A stretch of DNA of 64,000 nt from Massilia arenae (GCF_008014745.1 NZ_VPFD01000022.1:1-64000); one strand, 5' to 3'; shown: positions 1-8,985, numbered from the stretch's first letter. Numbers and translations are program-made. Notes: a model not told the origin generated them from the sequence alone.

Positions 1-338
1 ATTGGGCCGTCAGCGGCCGAGCACACCAGGATCGCGCCGTCCATCTGCGCAGCACCGGTAATCATGTTCTTGATGTAGTCGGCGTGGCCTGGGCAGTCAA
101 CGTGCGCGTAGTGACGGTTTTCGGTCTCGTACTCGACGTGCGCGGTGTTGATGGTGATGCCGCGTGCTTTTTCTTCTGGAGCCGCATCGATCTGGTCGTA
201 GGCCTTGGCTTCGCCGCCGAATTTCTTCGACAGGACGGTAGCGATTGCAGCCGTCAGGGTGGTTTTGCCGTGGTCAACGTGACCGATGGTGCCGACGTTG
301 ACGTGCGGCTTGGTCCGTTCGAATTTACCTTTTGCCAT
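1..338 (-). CDS. tuf: Elongation factor Tu, N-terminal part (runs off the window)
   Basis: GTPase that delivers aminoacyl-tRNA to the ribosome. Only the first 112 codons are present, and the gene continues beyond base 1. The protein starts MAKGKFERTKPHVNVGTIGH and shows the P-loop GHVDHGKT, the switch I segment with RGITIN, and the G3 motif DCPGHADY, all standard for EF-Tu. The start ATG (336-338) has an AAAGGA ribosome site about 9 nt upstream. It follows fusA in the usual str-operon order, 75 nt after the fusA stop. Identification is secure. Confidence 0.97.
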   Translation of the reverse strand, partial: MAKGKFERTKPHVNVGTIGHVDHGKTTLTAAIATVLSKKFGGEAKAYDQIDAAPEEKARGITINTAHVEYETENRHYAHVDCPGHADYIKNMITGAAQMDGAILVCSAADGP

Positions 339-379
339 TTCCAAATTCCTTTAAGAGAAACGATATATTTTGTTGAACT

Positions 380-405
380 GGAGGGACGGGACGTCCCATC
401 CCTCC
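380..405 (-). promoter_or_regulatory. Strong hairpin between fusA and tuf
   Basis: A 26-nt inverted repeat lies in the fusA-tuf spacer: GGAGGGA, one base, GGGAC/GTCCC, one base, TCCCTCC. On the transcribed minus strand the single non-complementary pair becomes U-G, so the whole stem can pair. No U-run follows, so it is more likely an mRNA processing or translation element than a full terminator. That reading is inference. Confidence 0.5.
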
Positions 406-413
406 ATTATCTA

Positions 414-2519
414 TTACTTGGACTTCGCGGTGACGATGGCGTCAATCACGTGCTTCGGAGCTTCCGAATAGTGCTTGAATTCCATCGTGTAGGTCGCGCG
501 GCCCTGGGTCGCCGAACGCAGCGAGGTCGAGTAACCGAACATTTCCGACAGTGGCACTTCGGCTTTAATGATCTTGCCGCCGCCGCCTGGGATTTCGTCC
601 ATGCCCTGCACCATGCCGCGACGCGACGACAGATCGCCCATCACGTTACCAGCGTAGTCTTCCGGCGTTTCCACTTCGACCGACATCATCGGCTCGAGGA
701 TGACCGGGCTAGCTTTACGGCAGCCGTCCTTGAACGCCATCGAGCCCGCCATGCGGAACGCGTTTTCGTTCGAGTCGACGTCGTGGTACGAACCGAAGGT
801 CAGGGTGACTTTGACGTCGACCACTGGGTAACCAGCCAGCACGCCGGTGGTCAGGGTTTCGCGCACACCCTTCTCGACTGCAGGGATGTATTCGCGTGGA
901 ACCACACCGCCCTTGATCGCGTCGATGAACTCGAAGCCCTTGCCTGGCTCTTGCGGCTCGATCGACAGGACTGCGTGACCGTACTGACCACGACCGCCCG
1001 ACTGCTTGACGAACTTGCCTTCGACGTCGGTGACTGCCTTGCGGATGGTTTCGCGGTAGGCAACCTGTGGCTTGCCGACGGTTGCTTCCACGCCGAATTC
1101 ACGCTTCATGCGGTCAACGATAATTTCCAGGTGCAGCTCGCCCATACCACCGATGATGGTCTGGCCCGATTCTTCGTCGGTACGCACGCGGAACGACGGA
1201 TCTTCCTGTGCCAGGCGGTTCAGCGCCAGGCCCATTTTTTCCTGGTCGGCCTTGGTCTTTGGCTCGACAGCCTGCTGGATGACCGGCTCAGGGAAGACCA
1301 TCTTTTCCAGGGTGATGACAGCCGAAGGATCGCACAGGGTTTCGCCGGTGGTCGCTTCTTTCAGGCCGACTGCTGCGGCGATGTCGCCGGCGCGGACTTC
1401 CTTGATTTCTTCGCGCTGGTTGGCGTGCATCTGCAGGATACGACCCAGGCGTTCCTTCTTGCCCTTGATCGGGTTGTAGACGGTATCGCCCGAATTGATC
1501 ATGCCCGAGTAGACGCGGAAGAAGATCAGCTGGCCGACGAACGGGTCGGTCATGATCTTGAACGCCAGTGCCGCGAACTTTTCGCTGTCGTCAGCCTTAC
1601 GGGTGACCGGCTGGTCGTCCTCATCGGTACCGGCCACTGGTGGAATGTCGACTGGCGATGGCAGGTATTCGATCACGGCGTCGAGCATGGCTTGCACGCC
1701 CTTGTTCTTGAACGCGGTACCGCACAACATCGGCACGATTTCCGATGCAATGGTGCGCTGGCGCAGGGCGGTCTTGATCTCTTCTTCCGACAGATCGCCT
1801 TCTTCCAGGTACTTGTTCATCAGGTCTTCGTTCGCTTCAGCAGCGGTCTCGACCAGTTTTTCACGCCATTCGTTCGCTTGCTCGACCAGGTGCTCTGGGA
1901 TGTCAGCGTATTCGAATTTCATGCCTTGCGAAGCCTCGTCCCAGATGATTGCTTTCATCTTGACCAGATCGACCACGCCTTGGAAGTTGTCTTCGGCGCC
2001 GATTGGGATCACGACCGGGACTGGGTTCGCCTTCAGGCGTGCGCGCATCTGCTCGTACACTTTGAAGAAGTTCGCACCGGTACGGTCCATCTTGTTGACG
2101 AATGCCAGACGTGGGACTTTGTACTTGTTAGCTTGACGCCACACGGTTTCCGACTGTGGCTGCACGCCACCGACTGCACAGTAGACCATGCAAGCGCCGT
2201 CGAGCACGCGCATCGAACGCTCGACTTCAATGGTGAAGTCAACGTGGCCCGGGGTGTCGATGATGTTGATGTGGTGAGGCTGGAAGTTCTTGGCCATACC
2301 GCTCCAGAAGCAGGTCGTCGCTGCCGAGGTAATGGTAATGCCGCGCTCTTGCTCTTGCTCCATCCAGTCCATCGTCGCAGCACCGTCGTGCACTTCGCCG
2401 AGCTTGTGGTTGACGCCCGTGTAGAACAGGACGCGTTCGGTGGTGGTAGTTTTACCAGCATCGATGTGAGCCGAAATACCGATATTGCGGTAGCGCTCGA
2501 TGGGGGTCTTGCGTGCCAT
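414..2519 (-). CDS. fusA: Elongation factor G
   Basis: Translocation GTPase of the ribosome, 701 aa, the usual length for bacterial EF-G. It starts MARKTPIERYRNIGISAHID. The G1 motif AHIDAGKTTTTE lies near residue 16, followed by RGITI in switch I, DTPGHVDF (G3) and NKMDR (G4). The C-terminal domain IV/V segments, including RGGRGQYGHA, are intact. It is the third gene of the str operon, 129 nt after rpsG. No oddities were seen. Confidence 0.98.
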   Translation of the reverse strand: MARKTPIERYRNIGISAHIDAGKTTTTERVLFYTGVNHKLGEVHDGAATMDWMEQEQERGITITSAATTCFWSGMAKNFQPHHINIIDTPGHVDFTIEVERSMRVLDGACMVYCAVGGVQPQSETVWRQANKYKVPRLAFVNKMDRTGANFFKVYEQMRARLKANPVPVVIPIGAEDNFQGVVDLVKMKAIIWDEASQGMKFEYADIPEHLVEQANEWREKLVETAAEANEDLMNKYLEEGDLSEEEIKTALRQRTIASEIVPMLCGTAFKNKGVQAMLDAVIEYLPSPVDIPPVAGTDEDDQPVTRKADDSEKFAALAFKIMTDPFVGQLIFFRVYSGMINSGDTVYNPIKGKKERLGRILQMHANQREEIKEVRAGDIAAAVGLKEATTGETLCDPSAVITLEKMVFPEPVIQQAVEPKTKADQEKMGLALNRLAQEDPSFRVRTDEESGQTIIGGMGELHLEIIVDRMKREFGVEATVGKPQVAYRETIRKAVTDVEGKFVKQSGGRGQYGHAVLSIEPQEPGKGFEFIDAIKGGVVPREYIPAVEKGVRETLTTGVLAGYPVVDVKVTLTFGSYHDVDSNENAFRMAGSMAFKDGCRKASPVILEPMMSVEVETPEDYAGNVMGDLSSRRGMVQGMDEIPGGGGKIIKAEVPLSEMFGYSTSLRSATQGRATYTMEFKHYSEAPKHVIDAIVTAKSK

Positions 2520-2648
2520 AATTTTTCCTAAATCTTTGAATGGACAAAACCGAGCAACATCTTGACGATCAAAATGAGCTCGGCCTGAACAACAGATACT
2601 GCAGGGGCCTTAGATTGGGACAAAAAGCCCCAAGCCAAGTCCTGATGC

Positions 2649-3119
2649 TTAGAAGCGGAAGTGCGAGAACGCCTTGTTCGCTTCTGCCATGCGGTGGACT
2701 TCGTCACGACGCTTCATTGCGCCGCCGCGGCCTTCAGCCGCTTCCAGCAGTTCACCACCCAGACGTTGCGGCATGGATTTTTCGCTGCGCTTGTTTGCGG
2801 CTTCGCGCAACCAACGCATGGACAGCGCCATACGACGAACCGGACGAACTTCCACTGGCACCTGGTAGTTGGCGCCACCGACACGGCGGGACTTGACTTC
2901 CACCAGCGGCTTAGCGTTGTTGATCGCGGTCGTGAACACTTCCAGCGGGTCTTTGCCCGACTTGGATTGAATGTGTTCGAATGCACCGTAGATGATGTTT
3001 TCTGCAACCGACTTCTTGCCGGACAGCATCAGAACGTTGACGAATTTGGCGACATCGGTGTTGCCGAATTTTGGATCCGGCAGGATCTCGCGCTTGGGTA
3101 CTTCACGACGACGTGGCAT
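2649..3119 (-). CDS. rpsG: 30S ribosomal protein S7
   Basis: Primary 16S rRNA 3'-domain binding protein of the small subunit, 156 aa as in most bacteria. It starts MPRRREVPKREILPDPKFGN, the classic S7 N-terminus, and holds the conserved NALEVKSRRVGGA-like segment (here PLVEVKSRRVGGANYQVPVE). It is the second gene of the str operon. In E. coli S7 represses its own translation by binding the S12-S7 spacer. The spacer here (3120-3255) also has stable hairpins, annotated separately. Confidence 0.98.
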   Translation of the reverse strand: MPRRREVPKREILPDPKFGNTDVAKFVNVLMLSGKKSVAENIIYGAFEHIQSKSGKDPLEVFTTAINNAKPLVEVKSRRVGGANYQVPVEVRPVRRMALSMRWLREAANKRSEKSMPQRLGGELLEAAEGRGGAMKRRDEVHRMAEANKAFSHFRF

Positions 3120-3143
3120 TTCAATTCCTTCCTGTCTTCAGTT

Positions 3144-3245
3144 GAGTGCGGTGACCGCACTCGCGAAAGGCCCTCATGACCCTTCACTTACTCGGCCTTG
3201 CGGCCGGCTCAACTTATCTAATTAATGTGACGTGTCGGTGACACG
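3144..3245 (-). promoter_or_regulatory. Two hairpins in the rpsL-rpsG spacer
   Basis: The 136-nt spacer between rpsL and rpsG contains two perfect stem-loops. One is GAGTGCGG-TGA-CCGCACTC (3144-3162), close to the rpsG start. The other is CGTGTC-GGT-GACACG (3231-3245), just after the rpsL stop. In E. coli the equivalent spacer is the S7 autoregulatory target. Assigning that role here is inference from position and structure only. Confidence 0.45.
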
Positions 3246-3255
3246 ACCGAAGATA

Positions 3256-3639
3256 TTACTTCTTCGCAGCCTTGGCACGCTTGGCGCCGTACTTCGAGCG
3301 CGCTTGCTTACGGTCTTTGACGCCCTGGGTATCCAGTGCACCGCGAACCATGTGGTAACGCACACCTGGCAAGTCTTTCACACGACCGCCGCGCAGCAGC
3401 ACGACACTGTGTTCTTGCAGGTTGTGGCCTTCACCGCCGATGTACGAAATGACTTCGAAACCGTTGGTCAGACGCACTTTAGCGACTTTACGAAGTGCCG
3501 AGTTAGGCTTCTTCGGGGTGGTGGTGTACACACGGGTGCACACGCCACGTTTTTGCGGGCAGTTTTCCAGTGCCGGCGACTTGCTCTTCACAACCGCGGC
3601 TTCACGCGGCTTGCGAATCAGTTGATTGATGGTTGGCAT
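3256..3639 (-). CDS. rpsL: 30S ribosomal protein S12
   Basis: Decoding-centre protein of the small subunit, 127 aa. The start is placed at the ATG giving MPTINQLIRKPREAAVVKSK, the universal S12 N-terminus. An in-frame extension upstream (to 3753) is rejected because it covers the leader and is unlike any S12. The conserved TTTPKKPNSALRK and PGVRYH segments are present. The lysine-rich tail AKRAKAAKK is a few residues longer than in E. coli. It is the first gene of the str operon. Confidence 0.98.
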   Translation of the reverse strand: MPTINQLIRKPREAAVVKSKSPALENCPQKRGVCTRVYTTTPKKPNSALRKVAKVRLTNGFEVISYIGGEGHNLQEHSVVLLRGGRVKDLPGVRYHMVRGALDTQGVKDRKQARSKYGAKRAKAAKK

Positions 3640-3702
3640 CGTTCCTAATCCAACAAAATTGCTACTGAATTGACGACCCGGGACGGCGAACATGCTGGCC
3701 CG

Positions 3703-3720
3703 GGGACTAAACCTAGTCCC
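3703..3720 (-). promoter_or_regulatory. Hairpin in the str operon leader
   Basis: A perfect 7-bp stem, GGGACTA-AACC-TAGTCCC, lies inside the roughly 170-nt 5' leader between the predicted transcription start and the rpsL ATG. It may take part in leader folding or regulation. No function can be assigned from sequence. Confidence 0.35.
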
Positions 3721-3814
3721 GTAAGAACTGACAGCGGAGGCGACGAAAGCCACTCAACGAAAGGAGCGGCTGCGAATGCGTATACGATGTGCAGAATAAA
3801 AACGAGAACTCGCG

Positions 3815-3843
3815 AATATACGCCGAATGTGACGACGGGTCAA
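3815..3843 (-). promoter_or_regulatory. Sigma70 promoter of the str operon
   Basis: Read on the minus strand, TTGACC (3843-3838) and TATATT (3820-3815) are separated by exactly 17 nt, close to the housekeeping consensus TTGACA-N17-TATAAT. Transcription would start near 3808, leaving a leader of about 170 nt before rpsL. The position upstream of a highly expressed ribosomal operon supports the call. Confidence 0.75.
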
Positions 3844-3867
3844 CCTATTTGCTGCCCTGTTAAGTCG

Positions 3868-3889
3868 TTACCGGCCGCGCGGCCGGTAA
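3868..3889 (-). terminator. Perfect GC-rich palindrome after metR
   Basis: A perfect 22-bp palindrome (TTACCGGCCGC and its exact reverse complement) begins 26 nt past the metR stop and lies just upstream of the str promoter. It could act as a transcription terminator for metR. The downstream T-run is poor, so a protein-binding site is an alternative. Confidence 0.4.
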
Positions 3890-3914
3890 ACCGTGGCGAA
3901 TATGCCAGCGTTGC

Positions 3915-4796
3915 CTATGTACGACGAGCGATGTCGACGAAGGCCTCCAGGTAGGCGGTGCCGGCATCGACCTCACGCGTGCCCAGGAATATCTGCTTGA
4001 ACACGCCCTCGGTCCCGAGCCGCACCGGCGCCACTGGCATCCGGCCCGCGTACTCGTCCACCAGCCAGCGCGGCAGCGCCGCCACGCCGCGACCGCTGGC
4101 CACCATCTGCAGCATGATGTCGGTGGTCTCGATCGGTTTGCGCTGGCGCGGTGCGCAGCCGGCCGGCAGGAAGAACTGGTTGTAGATGTCGAGCCGCTCG
4201 ATGTCGACCGGGTAGGTGATCAAGACGTCGTCCGACAGGTCGGCCGGCAGCACATGCGCGCGCCCGGCCAGCCGGTGGCCGCTCCCTACCACCAGCACCT
4301 GCTCGTAGTCGAATACCGGCACGAAGTTCAGGCCCGGCTTGAACAGCGGGTCGGGCGTGACCAACAGATCGATCTCGTAGCCGTGCAAGGCCTTGAGGCC
4401 GCCGAACTGGAAGCGCTGCTTGACGTCGACGTCGACCTCGGGCCACGCCGCCAGATAGGGATCCACCACCTTCAGCAGCCACTGGTAGCAGGGATGGCAC
4501 TCCATCCCGATACGCAGGGTGCCGCGTTCGCCGCGCGCGTATTCGTGCATCAGGCGCTCGGCATGCTCGAGCTGCGGCAACACCCGCTCGGATAGCGCCA
4601 ATAGATAGCGCCCGGCCTGGGTCAGGCGCAATGAGCGGCCCTCGCGCGTCCAGACCGGCGTGCCGAGCTGCTGCTCGAGCTTTTTCACCGTATGGCTCAG
4701 GGCCGACTGCGTCAGGCACAGCACGTCGGCGGCGGCGGTCAGCGAGCCGCGCCGGTCGACCTCGCGGATTAAGGAGAGGTGGATGCGTTCGATCAT
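3915..4796 (-). CDS. metR: LysR-family regulator of methionine genes (MetR)
   Basis: LysR-type activator that in enterobacteria responds to homocysteine and controls metE and related genes. It is 293 aa. The N-terminal winged helix (about residues 1-60) has the LysR pattern GSLTAAADVLCLTQSALSHT followed by LEQQLGTPVW. The rest is a substrate-binding co-inducer domain, including GTLRIGMECHPCYQWL. It is divergent from metE, with a 104-nt spacer carrying a dyad that is a good LysR target. The divergent metR-metE arrangement is classic and makes the assignment strong. Confidence 0.88.
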   Translation of the reverse strand: MIERIHLSLIREVDRRGSLTAAADVLCLTQSALSHTVKKLEQQLGTPVWTREGRSLRLTQAGRYLLALSERVLPQLEHAERLMHEYARGERGTLRIGMECHPCYQWLLKVVDPYLAAWPEVDVDVKQRFQFGGLKALHGYEIDLLVTPDPLFKPGLNFVPVFDYEQVLVVGSGHRLAGRAHVLPADLSDDVLITYPVDIERLDIYNQFFLPAGCAPRQRKPIETTDIMLQMVASGRGVAALPRWLVDEYAGRMPVAPVRLGTEGVFKQIFLGTREVDAGTAYLEAFVDIARRT

Positions 4797-4822
4797 GTCA
4801 CATGAGCAGAATTAATGGATGG

Positions 4823-4843
4823 ATGAAATCATATCAATTTCAT
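4823..4843. promoter_or_regulatory. Candidate MetR operator between metR and metE
   Basis: A perfect dyad ATGAAAT-N7-ATTTCAT lies in the divergent spacer. It contains TGAA-N5-ATCA, which matches the enterobacterial MetR box TGAA-N5-TTCA at 7 of 8 positions. Position and symmetry fit a LysR-type site controlling both genes. Binding is inferred. Confidence 0.5.
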
Positions 4844-4900
4844 TCATGAATCAAGCGGCCTATGATGAACTCATCCATTCTTCACCAGGCTGACACCATC

Positions 4901-7192
4901 ATGACGACCACCCACACCCTCGGCTTTCCGCGCATCGGCGCGCGCCGCGAACTGAAATTCGCCCTCGAACGCTTCTGGAAGGGCGAAGCGACGGCCCAGG
5001 AACTCGGCGCCCAGGCGGCACAACTGCGCCAGCGCCACTGGCAGCAGCAATCGAAGCTCGACTTCGCCCCGGTCGGCGACTTTTCGCTGTACGACCAGGT
5101 GCTCGACATGAGCTTCACGCTCGGGAACGTGCCGGAGCGCGCTCACAGCCACCATGGCGATGCGCTGGATGCTTCGCTTCACTCCTATTTCCGCGTCGCG
5201 CGCGGACGCAGCCAGGGCGACCATGACCACGCCTGCGGCGGCGTCCACGCCGGCGAAATGACCAAGTGGTTCGACACCAACTACCACTACATCGTCCCCG
5301 AGTTCGGCGCCGACACCAGTTTCAGGCTCGACACCGCGCGCCTCGACGAACAGCTGGCCCAGGCGCGCACGCTGGGCGTCAAGGCCAAGCCGGTCATCGT
5401 CGGCCCCCTGACTTATCTGTGGCTGGGCAAGACCAAGGACGGCAGCGACCGGCTCGACCTGCTGCCACGCCTGCTGCCGGTGTATGCCGAGCTGCTGGCC
5501 TGGTTCGTCACCCAAGGCATCGAATGGGTGCAGGTCGACGAGCCGGCGCTGGTTACCGAACTCGATGCGCGCTGGCAGGCCGCTTATGCGAGCGCCTACG
5601 ACACGCTCCAGCACAGCGGCGCCAAACTGCTGCTGGCGACCTATTTCGGCCGTCTGGAAAATAACCTGGCGCTGGCCTGCGCGCTGCCGGTCGATGGCCT
5701 GCACCTGGACGCGATCAATGCCCGCGCCGAGATCGCGCCGGTGATAGCCGCGCTGGGCCAGGACAAGGTGCTGTCGCTGGGCGTGATCGACGGCCGCAAT
5801 ATCTGGAAGACCGACCTGCACGCGACGCTCGAATGGCTCGAGCCGGTGCAGCGCCAGCTGGGCCAGCGCCTGTGGATCGCGCCATCGTGCTCGCTGCTGC
5901 ATGTGCCGGTCGATCTGCAGAACGAGACCGCGCTCGATCCCGAAATCCGCTCCTGGCTGGCGTTCGCCGTGCAAAAGCTGGAAGAACTACGCATCCTGGC
6001 CCATGCGCTCGACCATGGCCGCTCGCAGGTGCAGCTCGAACTGGTCGAGAATGCCGCCGCGATCGACCGCCGGCGTGCCTCGAAACGCGTGTCGAACCCG
6101 GAAGTGGCGCGGGCCCTGGCCGCGATTACCCCTCAGTTGGGGCAGCGCGCCAGCAGCCACGCCGAACGCAGCCTGAAACAGGCCGCCCTGCTCCAGCTGC
6201 CTAGCTATCCGACCACCACCATCGGTTCCTTCCCGCAGACGGCGGCGATCCGCCAGGCCCGCAATGCCCATAAAAAAGGCGAACTGGATGCGGCGGCGTA
6301 CGAAGAAGCGATGCGCGGCGAGATCGCGCGCTGCGTGCGCGAGCAAGAAGCGCTGGGGCTGGACGTGTTCGTGCACGGCGAGGCCGAACGTAACGACATG
6401 GTCGAATACTTCGGCGAGCAGCTCGACGGTTATGCCTTCAGTCAGAACGGCTGGGTGCAATCCTATGGTTCGCGCTGCGTGAAGCCGCCGATCCTGTTCG
6501 GCGACGTGCGCCGGCCGCAGGCGATGACGGTCAAGTGGACCACCTATGCGCAATCGCTGACCGACAAACCGATGAAGGGCATGCTGACCGGCCCGGTGAC
6601 GATCCTGAACTGGTCGTTCGTGCGCGACGACCAGCCCAGGTCCGCGAGCTGCCGCCAGCTGGCCCTGGCCATCCGCGAGGAAGTGCTGGACCTGGAGCGC
6701 GCCGGCGTGCGCGTGATCCAGATCGACGAGGCGGCCCTGCGCGAAGGCTTGCCGCTACGGCGCGGCGAGTGGAAGAACTACCTGGACTGGGCGGTCGAAT
6801 CGTTCCGCATCACGGCCAACGGCGTGGCCGACGAGACCCAGATCCACACCCATATGTGCTATTCGGAGTTCAACGACATCATCGCCGCGATCGCCGCCAT
6901 GGATGCCGACGTGATCACGATCGAGACCTCGCGGTCAAGCATGGAGCTGCTGGACGCCTTCGATGACTTCAGCTATCCGAACGAGATCGGGCCGGGCGTC
7001 TACGACATCCACTCGCCGAACATCCCGAGCCAGGACCACATCGTGGACCTGATGCGCAAGGCCGCCACCCGCATCCCGGCCGAGCGCCTGTGGATCAATC
7101 CGGACTGCGGCCTCAAGACCCGCAACTGGGAAGAAGTGCTGCCGGCGCTGCGCAATATGGTGGCGGCGGCGCACACCTTGCGCGCCGCCTGA
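4901..7192 (+). CDS. metE: Cobalamin-independent methionine synthase
   Basis: 5-methyltetrahydropteroyltriglutamate-homocysteine methyltransferase, catalysing the last step of methionine synthesis without B12. It is 763 aa, near the family norm. The start is set at MTTTHTLGFPRIGARRELKF, which matches the family N-terminus; an upstream in-frame ATG at 4862 adds 13 unrelated residues. The C-terminal catalytic half shows PTTTIGSFPQT, the zinc-binding HTHMCYSEF (His and Cys) and the late Cys in NPDCGLKTR. It is probably activated by the divergent MetR. No B12 or SAM riboswitch is visible upstream. Confidence 0.96.
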   Translation: MTTTHTLGFPRIGARRELKFALERFWKGEATAQELGAQAAQLRQRHWQQQSKLDFAPVGDFSLYDQVLDMSFTLGNVPERAHSHHGDALDASLHSYFRVARGRSQGDHDHACGGVHAGEMTKWFDTNYHYIVPEFGADTSFRLDTARLDEQLAQARTLGVKAKPVIVGPLTYLWLGKTKDGSDRLDLLPRLLPVYAELLAWFVTQGIEWVQVDEPALVTELDARWQAAYASAYDTLQHSGAKLLLATYFGRLENNLALACALPVDGLHLDAINARAEIAPVIAALGQDKVLSLGVIDGRNIWKTDLHATLEWLEPVQRQLGQRLWIAPSCSLLHVPVDLQNETALDPEIRSWLAFAVQKLEELRILAHALDHGRSQVQLELVENAAAIDRRRASKRVSNPEVARALAAITPQLGQRASSHAERSLKQAALLQLPSYPTTTIGSFPQTAAIRQARNAHKKGELDAAAYEEAMRGEIARCVREQEALGLDVFVHGEAERNDMVEYFGEQLDGYAFSQNGWVQSYGSRCVKPPILFGDVRRPQAMTVKWTTYAQSLTDKPMKGMLTGPVTILNWSFVRDDQPRSASCRQLALAIREEVLDLERAGVRVIQIDEAALREGLPLRRGEWKNYLDWAVESFRITANGVADETQIHTHMCYSEFNDIIAAIAAMDADVITIETSRSSMELLDAFDDFSYPNEIGPGVYDIHSPNIPSQDHIVDLMRKAATRIPAERLWINPDCGLKTRNWEEVLPALRNMVAAAHTLRAA

Positions 7193-7195
7193 GGT

Positions 7196-8158
7196 CTAGT
7201 CGACCTTTTTCAGGAAATCGCTCACCGCCTTCACCAGCAACGGCGAGACCGGCAACGACGGATCGCTGTAGGCCGCGGCCTGCAGCGCCGGGTCGGCCCG
7301 CACGTGCTTGAAGATATGGTTCATGCCGGGGATGATGGCCAGGGTCGCATCCGGCTTGGCGCGATACAGGCCATTGGCCTGGGCGACCGCCACCTGGATA
7401 TCGGTATTGCCCTGGACGATCAGCACCGGCATGGTCAGGGCGGCGATGCACTCCGATGGCACATACTTGAACCACGAGATCATATAGGGCTGGACACTCG
7501 GCCGGTACAGGGTCAGCAGCGCAGGCGGCACCTGGTCGACCGTCGTGCCTTTCTCGAGCGATGCCAGGATGCGTTCGCTCTCCTTGTCCAGTTCGGGCGG
7601 CAGCTTGCCGGCCAACTGCTTGCGCAGGACGGTGGACGGACCATCGGCGATGCCGGCGATCGAGACGAAGGCCGCGGCGCCGGCCTGCTGCGCCGCCAGC
7701 ATGCCGATCAGGGAACCTTCGCTGTGGCCGATCACGGCCACCGGGCCGAAGCGCGGATCGGCCTTCAGCCGGGCGACCCAGGCCGCGGCGTCGTCCACAT
7801 AGTTCTCGAAACGCAGCTCGGATTCGGTCGGACCGGCCGGCAGGCTGGCGCCAACGCCGCGCTTGTCGTAGCGCAGCGTGGCGATGCCCTCCTCCGCCAG
7901 CGCCATCGCCAGCATCCTGAGGCTGTCGTTGCGACCGGGGATCAGGGGGTTGTTGCCATCGCGGTCGGTGGGGCCGGAACCGGCGATGATCAAGGCGACC
8001 CGCGGCTTGCCCTCGAGGGCGGCCGGCAATTGCAGGGTGCCGGCGATGGAGCCGGTCGGCGTGTCGAGATTGATGTGTTCTTCGCTCGTTTGGGCCGAGG
8101 CAATGCCGGCGGCCAGGAACAGCAGCAGGGCGGCGATGAAGCTGGTGGAGGATTTCAT
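7196..8158 (-). CDS. Secreted alpha/beta hydrolase
   Basis: A 320-aa serine hydrolase of the alpha/beta fold, substrate unknown. MKSSTSFIAALLLFLAAGIA plus SAQ is a clean Sec signal, predicting a periplasmic enzyme. The oxyanion region is IIAGSGPTDRDG, the nucleophile elbow is GHSEG (Ser about 146), the acid is probably the Asp in GNTDIQ, and the His is in GMNHIF. The start is chosen at the signal peptide, and its ATG overlaps the stop of the small membrane gene upstream (ATGA). The stop lies only 3 nt from the metE stop, tail to tail. It resembles dienelactone-hydrolase/BAAT-like esterases, but the substrate cannot be predicted. Confidence 0.85.
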   Translation of the reverse strand: MKSSTSFIAALLLFLAAGIASAQTSEEHINLDTPTGSIAGTLQLPAALEGKPRVALIIAGSGPTDRDGNNPLIPGRNDSLRMLAMALAEEGIATLRYDKRGVGASLPAGPTESELRFENYVDDAAAWVARLKADPRFGPVAVIGHSEGSLIGMLAAQQAGAAAFVSIAGIADGPSTVLRKQLAGKLPPELDKESERILASLEKGTTVDQVPPALLTLYRPSVQPYMISWFKYVPSECIAALTMPVLIVQGNTDIQVAVAQANGLYRAKPDATLAIIPGMNHIFKHVRADPALQAAAYSDPSLPVSPLLVKAVSDFLKKVD

Positions 8159-8391
8159 GCGCGCCTCGCGGTAATCGTCTTGGGCGAGACCACAAGGACC
8201 GCCAGCCAGCCCAGGAAGGTAAAGCAGCGCTGCAAGCCCACGAAACACAGGAACCAGACAGCCCACTGCGCGGCGCTGAACTGGACCGGCTCGTACTGGA
8301 TTCCGACCGCGTGCAGCAAGCCGATCGTCGAGATCACCGTGAGTATGGCCACGGGTGCGGAAAACCACCACTTTCTTTCAAGCTCAGACAT
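8155..8391 (-). CDS. Small two-helix membrane protein of unknown function
   Basis: A 78-aa protein starting MSELERKWWFS. Two hydrophobic segments (about residues 11-30 and 42-65) predict a small inner-membrane protein. The ATG at 8391 is preferred over one four codons upstream because a GAGGA ribosome site sits 5 nt before it. The gene overlaps the downstream hydrolase by 4 nt, so the two are translationally coupled. I do not recognise the family. Confidence 0.6.
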   Translation of the reverse strand: MSELERKWWFSAPVAILTVISTIGLLHAVGIQYEPVQFSAAQWAVWFLCFVGLQRCFTFLGWLAVLVVSPKTITARRA

Positions 8392-8413
8392 AGCATTCCT
8401 CATTCAATATCAT

Positions 8414-8905
8414 TCACGCTGCGACGGGCATGCCGCGCTGCGCCAGGCAGAAGCCCTGGATGCGCTCCAGCGCCGCCTCGGCTTCACGCTGGTCCAGCCC
8501 CGCCCCGAAATGGTAGCGATGGGTCGCGGTCTCGATCTCGATCCGGCCATGACCGAAGCCCAGGGCATCCCATTTTGCCTCGGGCGTCCACGCCTCCGGC
8601 GCCGGCAGCAGCCGCACCGCGCGGATCTCGTCGGGCCGGAAGGCCAGCTCGATCGGCGGCAGCTCGCCCGCAGGCGCGATGTACAGCTCATCCCGGAACA
8701 CGAAGTTGCGATACAGCGCCCAGGCGGCCACGCTGACGATGGACAGCGCGCAGGCGGTGAAGATCACCACGCCGAGCGACAGGTCGCGCCGCGCGCCGCT
8801 TGCCAGGCCATAGGCCAGCAGGCAGACGAAGCAAAAGGACATGCACGCGGCAAAGCCACGCTTTTGGGTTGGACAGACGATATGCAGGACCAGGCTGGCG
8901 CTCAT
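8414..8905 (-). CDS. Membrane protein of unknown function with soluble C-terminal domain
   Basis: A 163-aa protein with two N-terminal membrane segments (about residues 15-35 and 43-64) followed by a soluble domain of roughly 95 residues. The domain (RDELYIAPAGELPP, then FRPDEIRAVRLLP) recalls bacterial PH-like or stress-response membrane domains. That resemblance is weak, so no function is given. It lies 22 nt upstream of the small membrane gene on the same strand and probably forms an operon with it and the hydrolase. Confidence 0.6.
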   Translation of the reverse strand: MSASLVLHIVCPTQKRGFAACMSFCFVCLLAYGLASGARRDLSLGVVIFTACALSIVSVAAWALYRNFVFRDELYIAPAGELPPIELAFRPDEIRAVRLLPAPEAWTPEAKWDALGFGHGRIEIETATHRYHFGAGLDQREAEAALERIQGFCLAQRGMPVAA

Positions 8906-8985
8906 TCCTCTTCTTCGAAAACGGCCTTGATTGTGAAAGATACCACTTCTCGAAGAATGGAAGATGCGCGAATTATCTCCTGACC

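Noticed and set aside
84..2531. Long plus-strand open frame of 815 codons
   Set aside because: It lies antisense to tuf and fusA, whose products are unmistakable. The frame is open only because GC-rich codons on the other strand avoid stops.
4797..4900. B12, SAM or other riboswitch upstream of metE
   Set aside because: The spacer is only 104 nt and has none of the conserved boxes. The dyad for a LysR-type protein explains it better.
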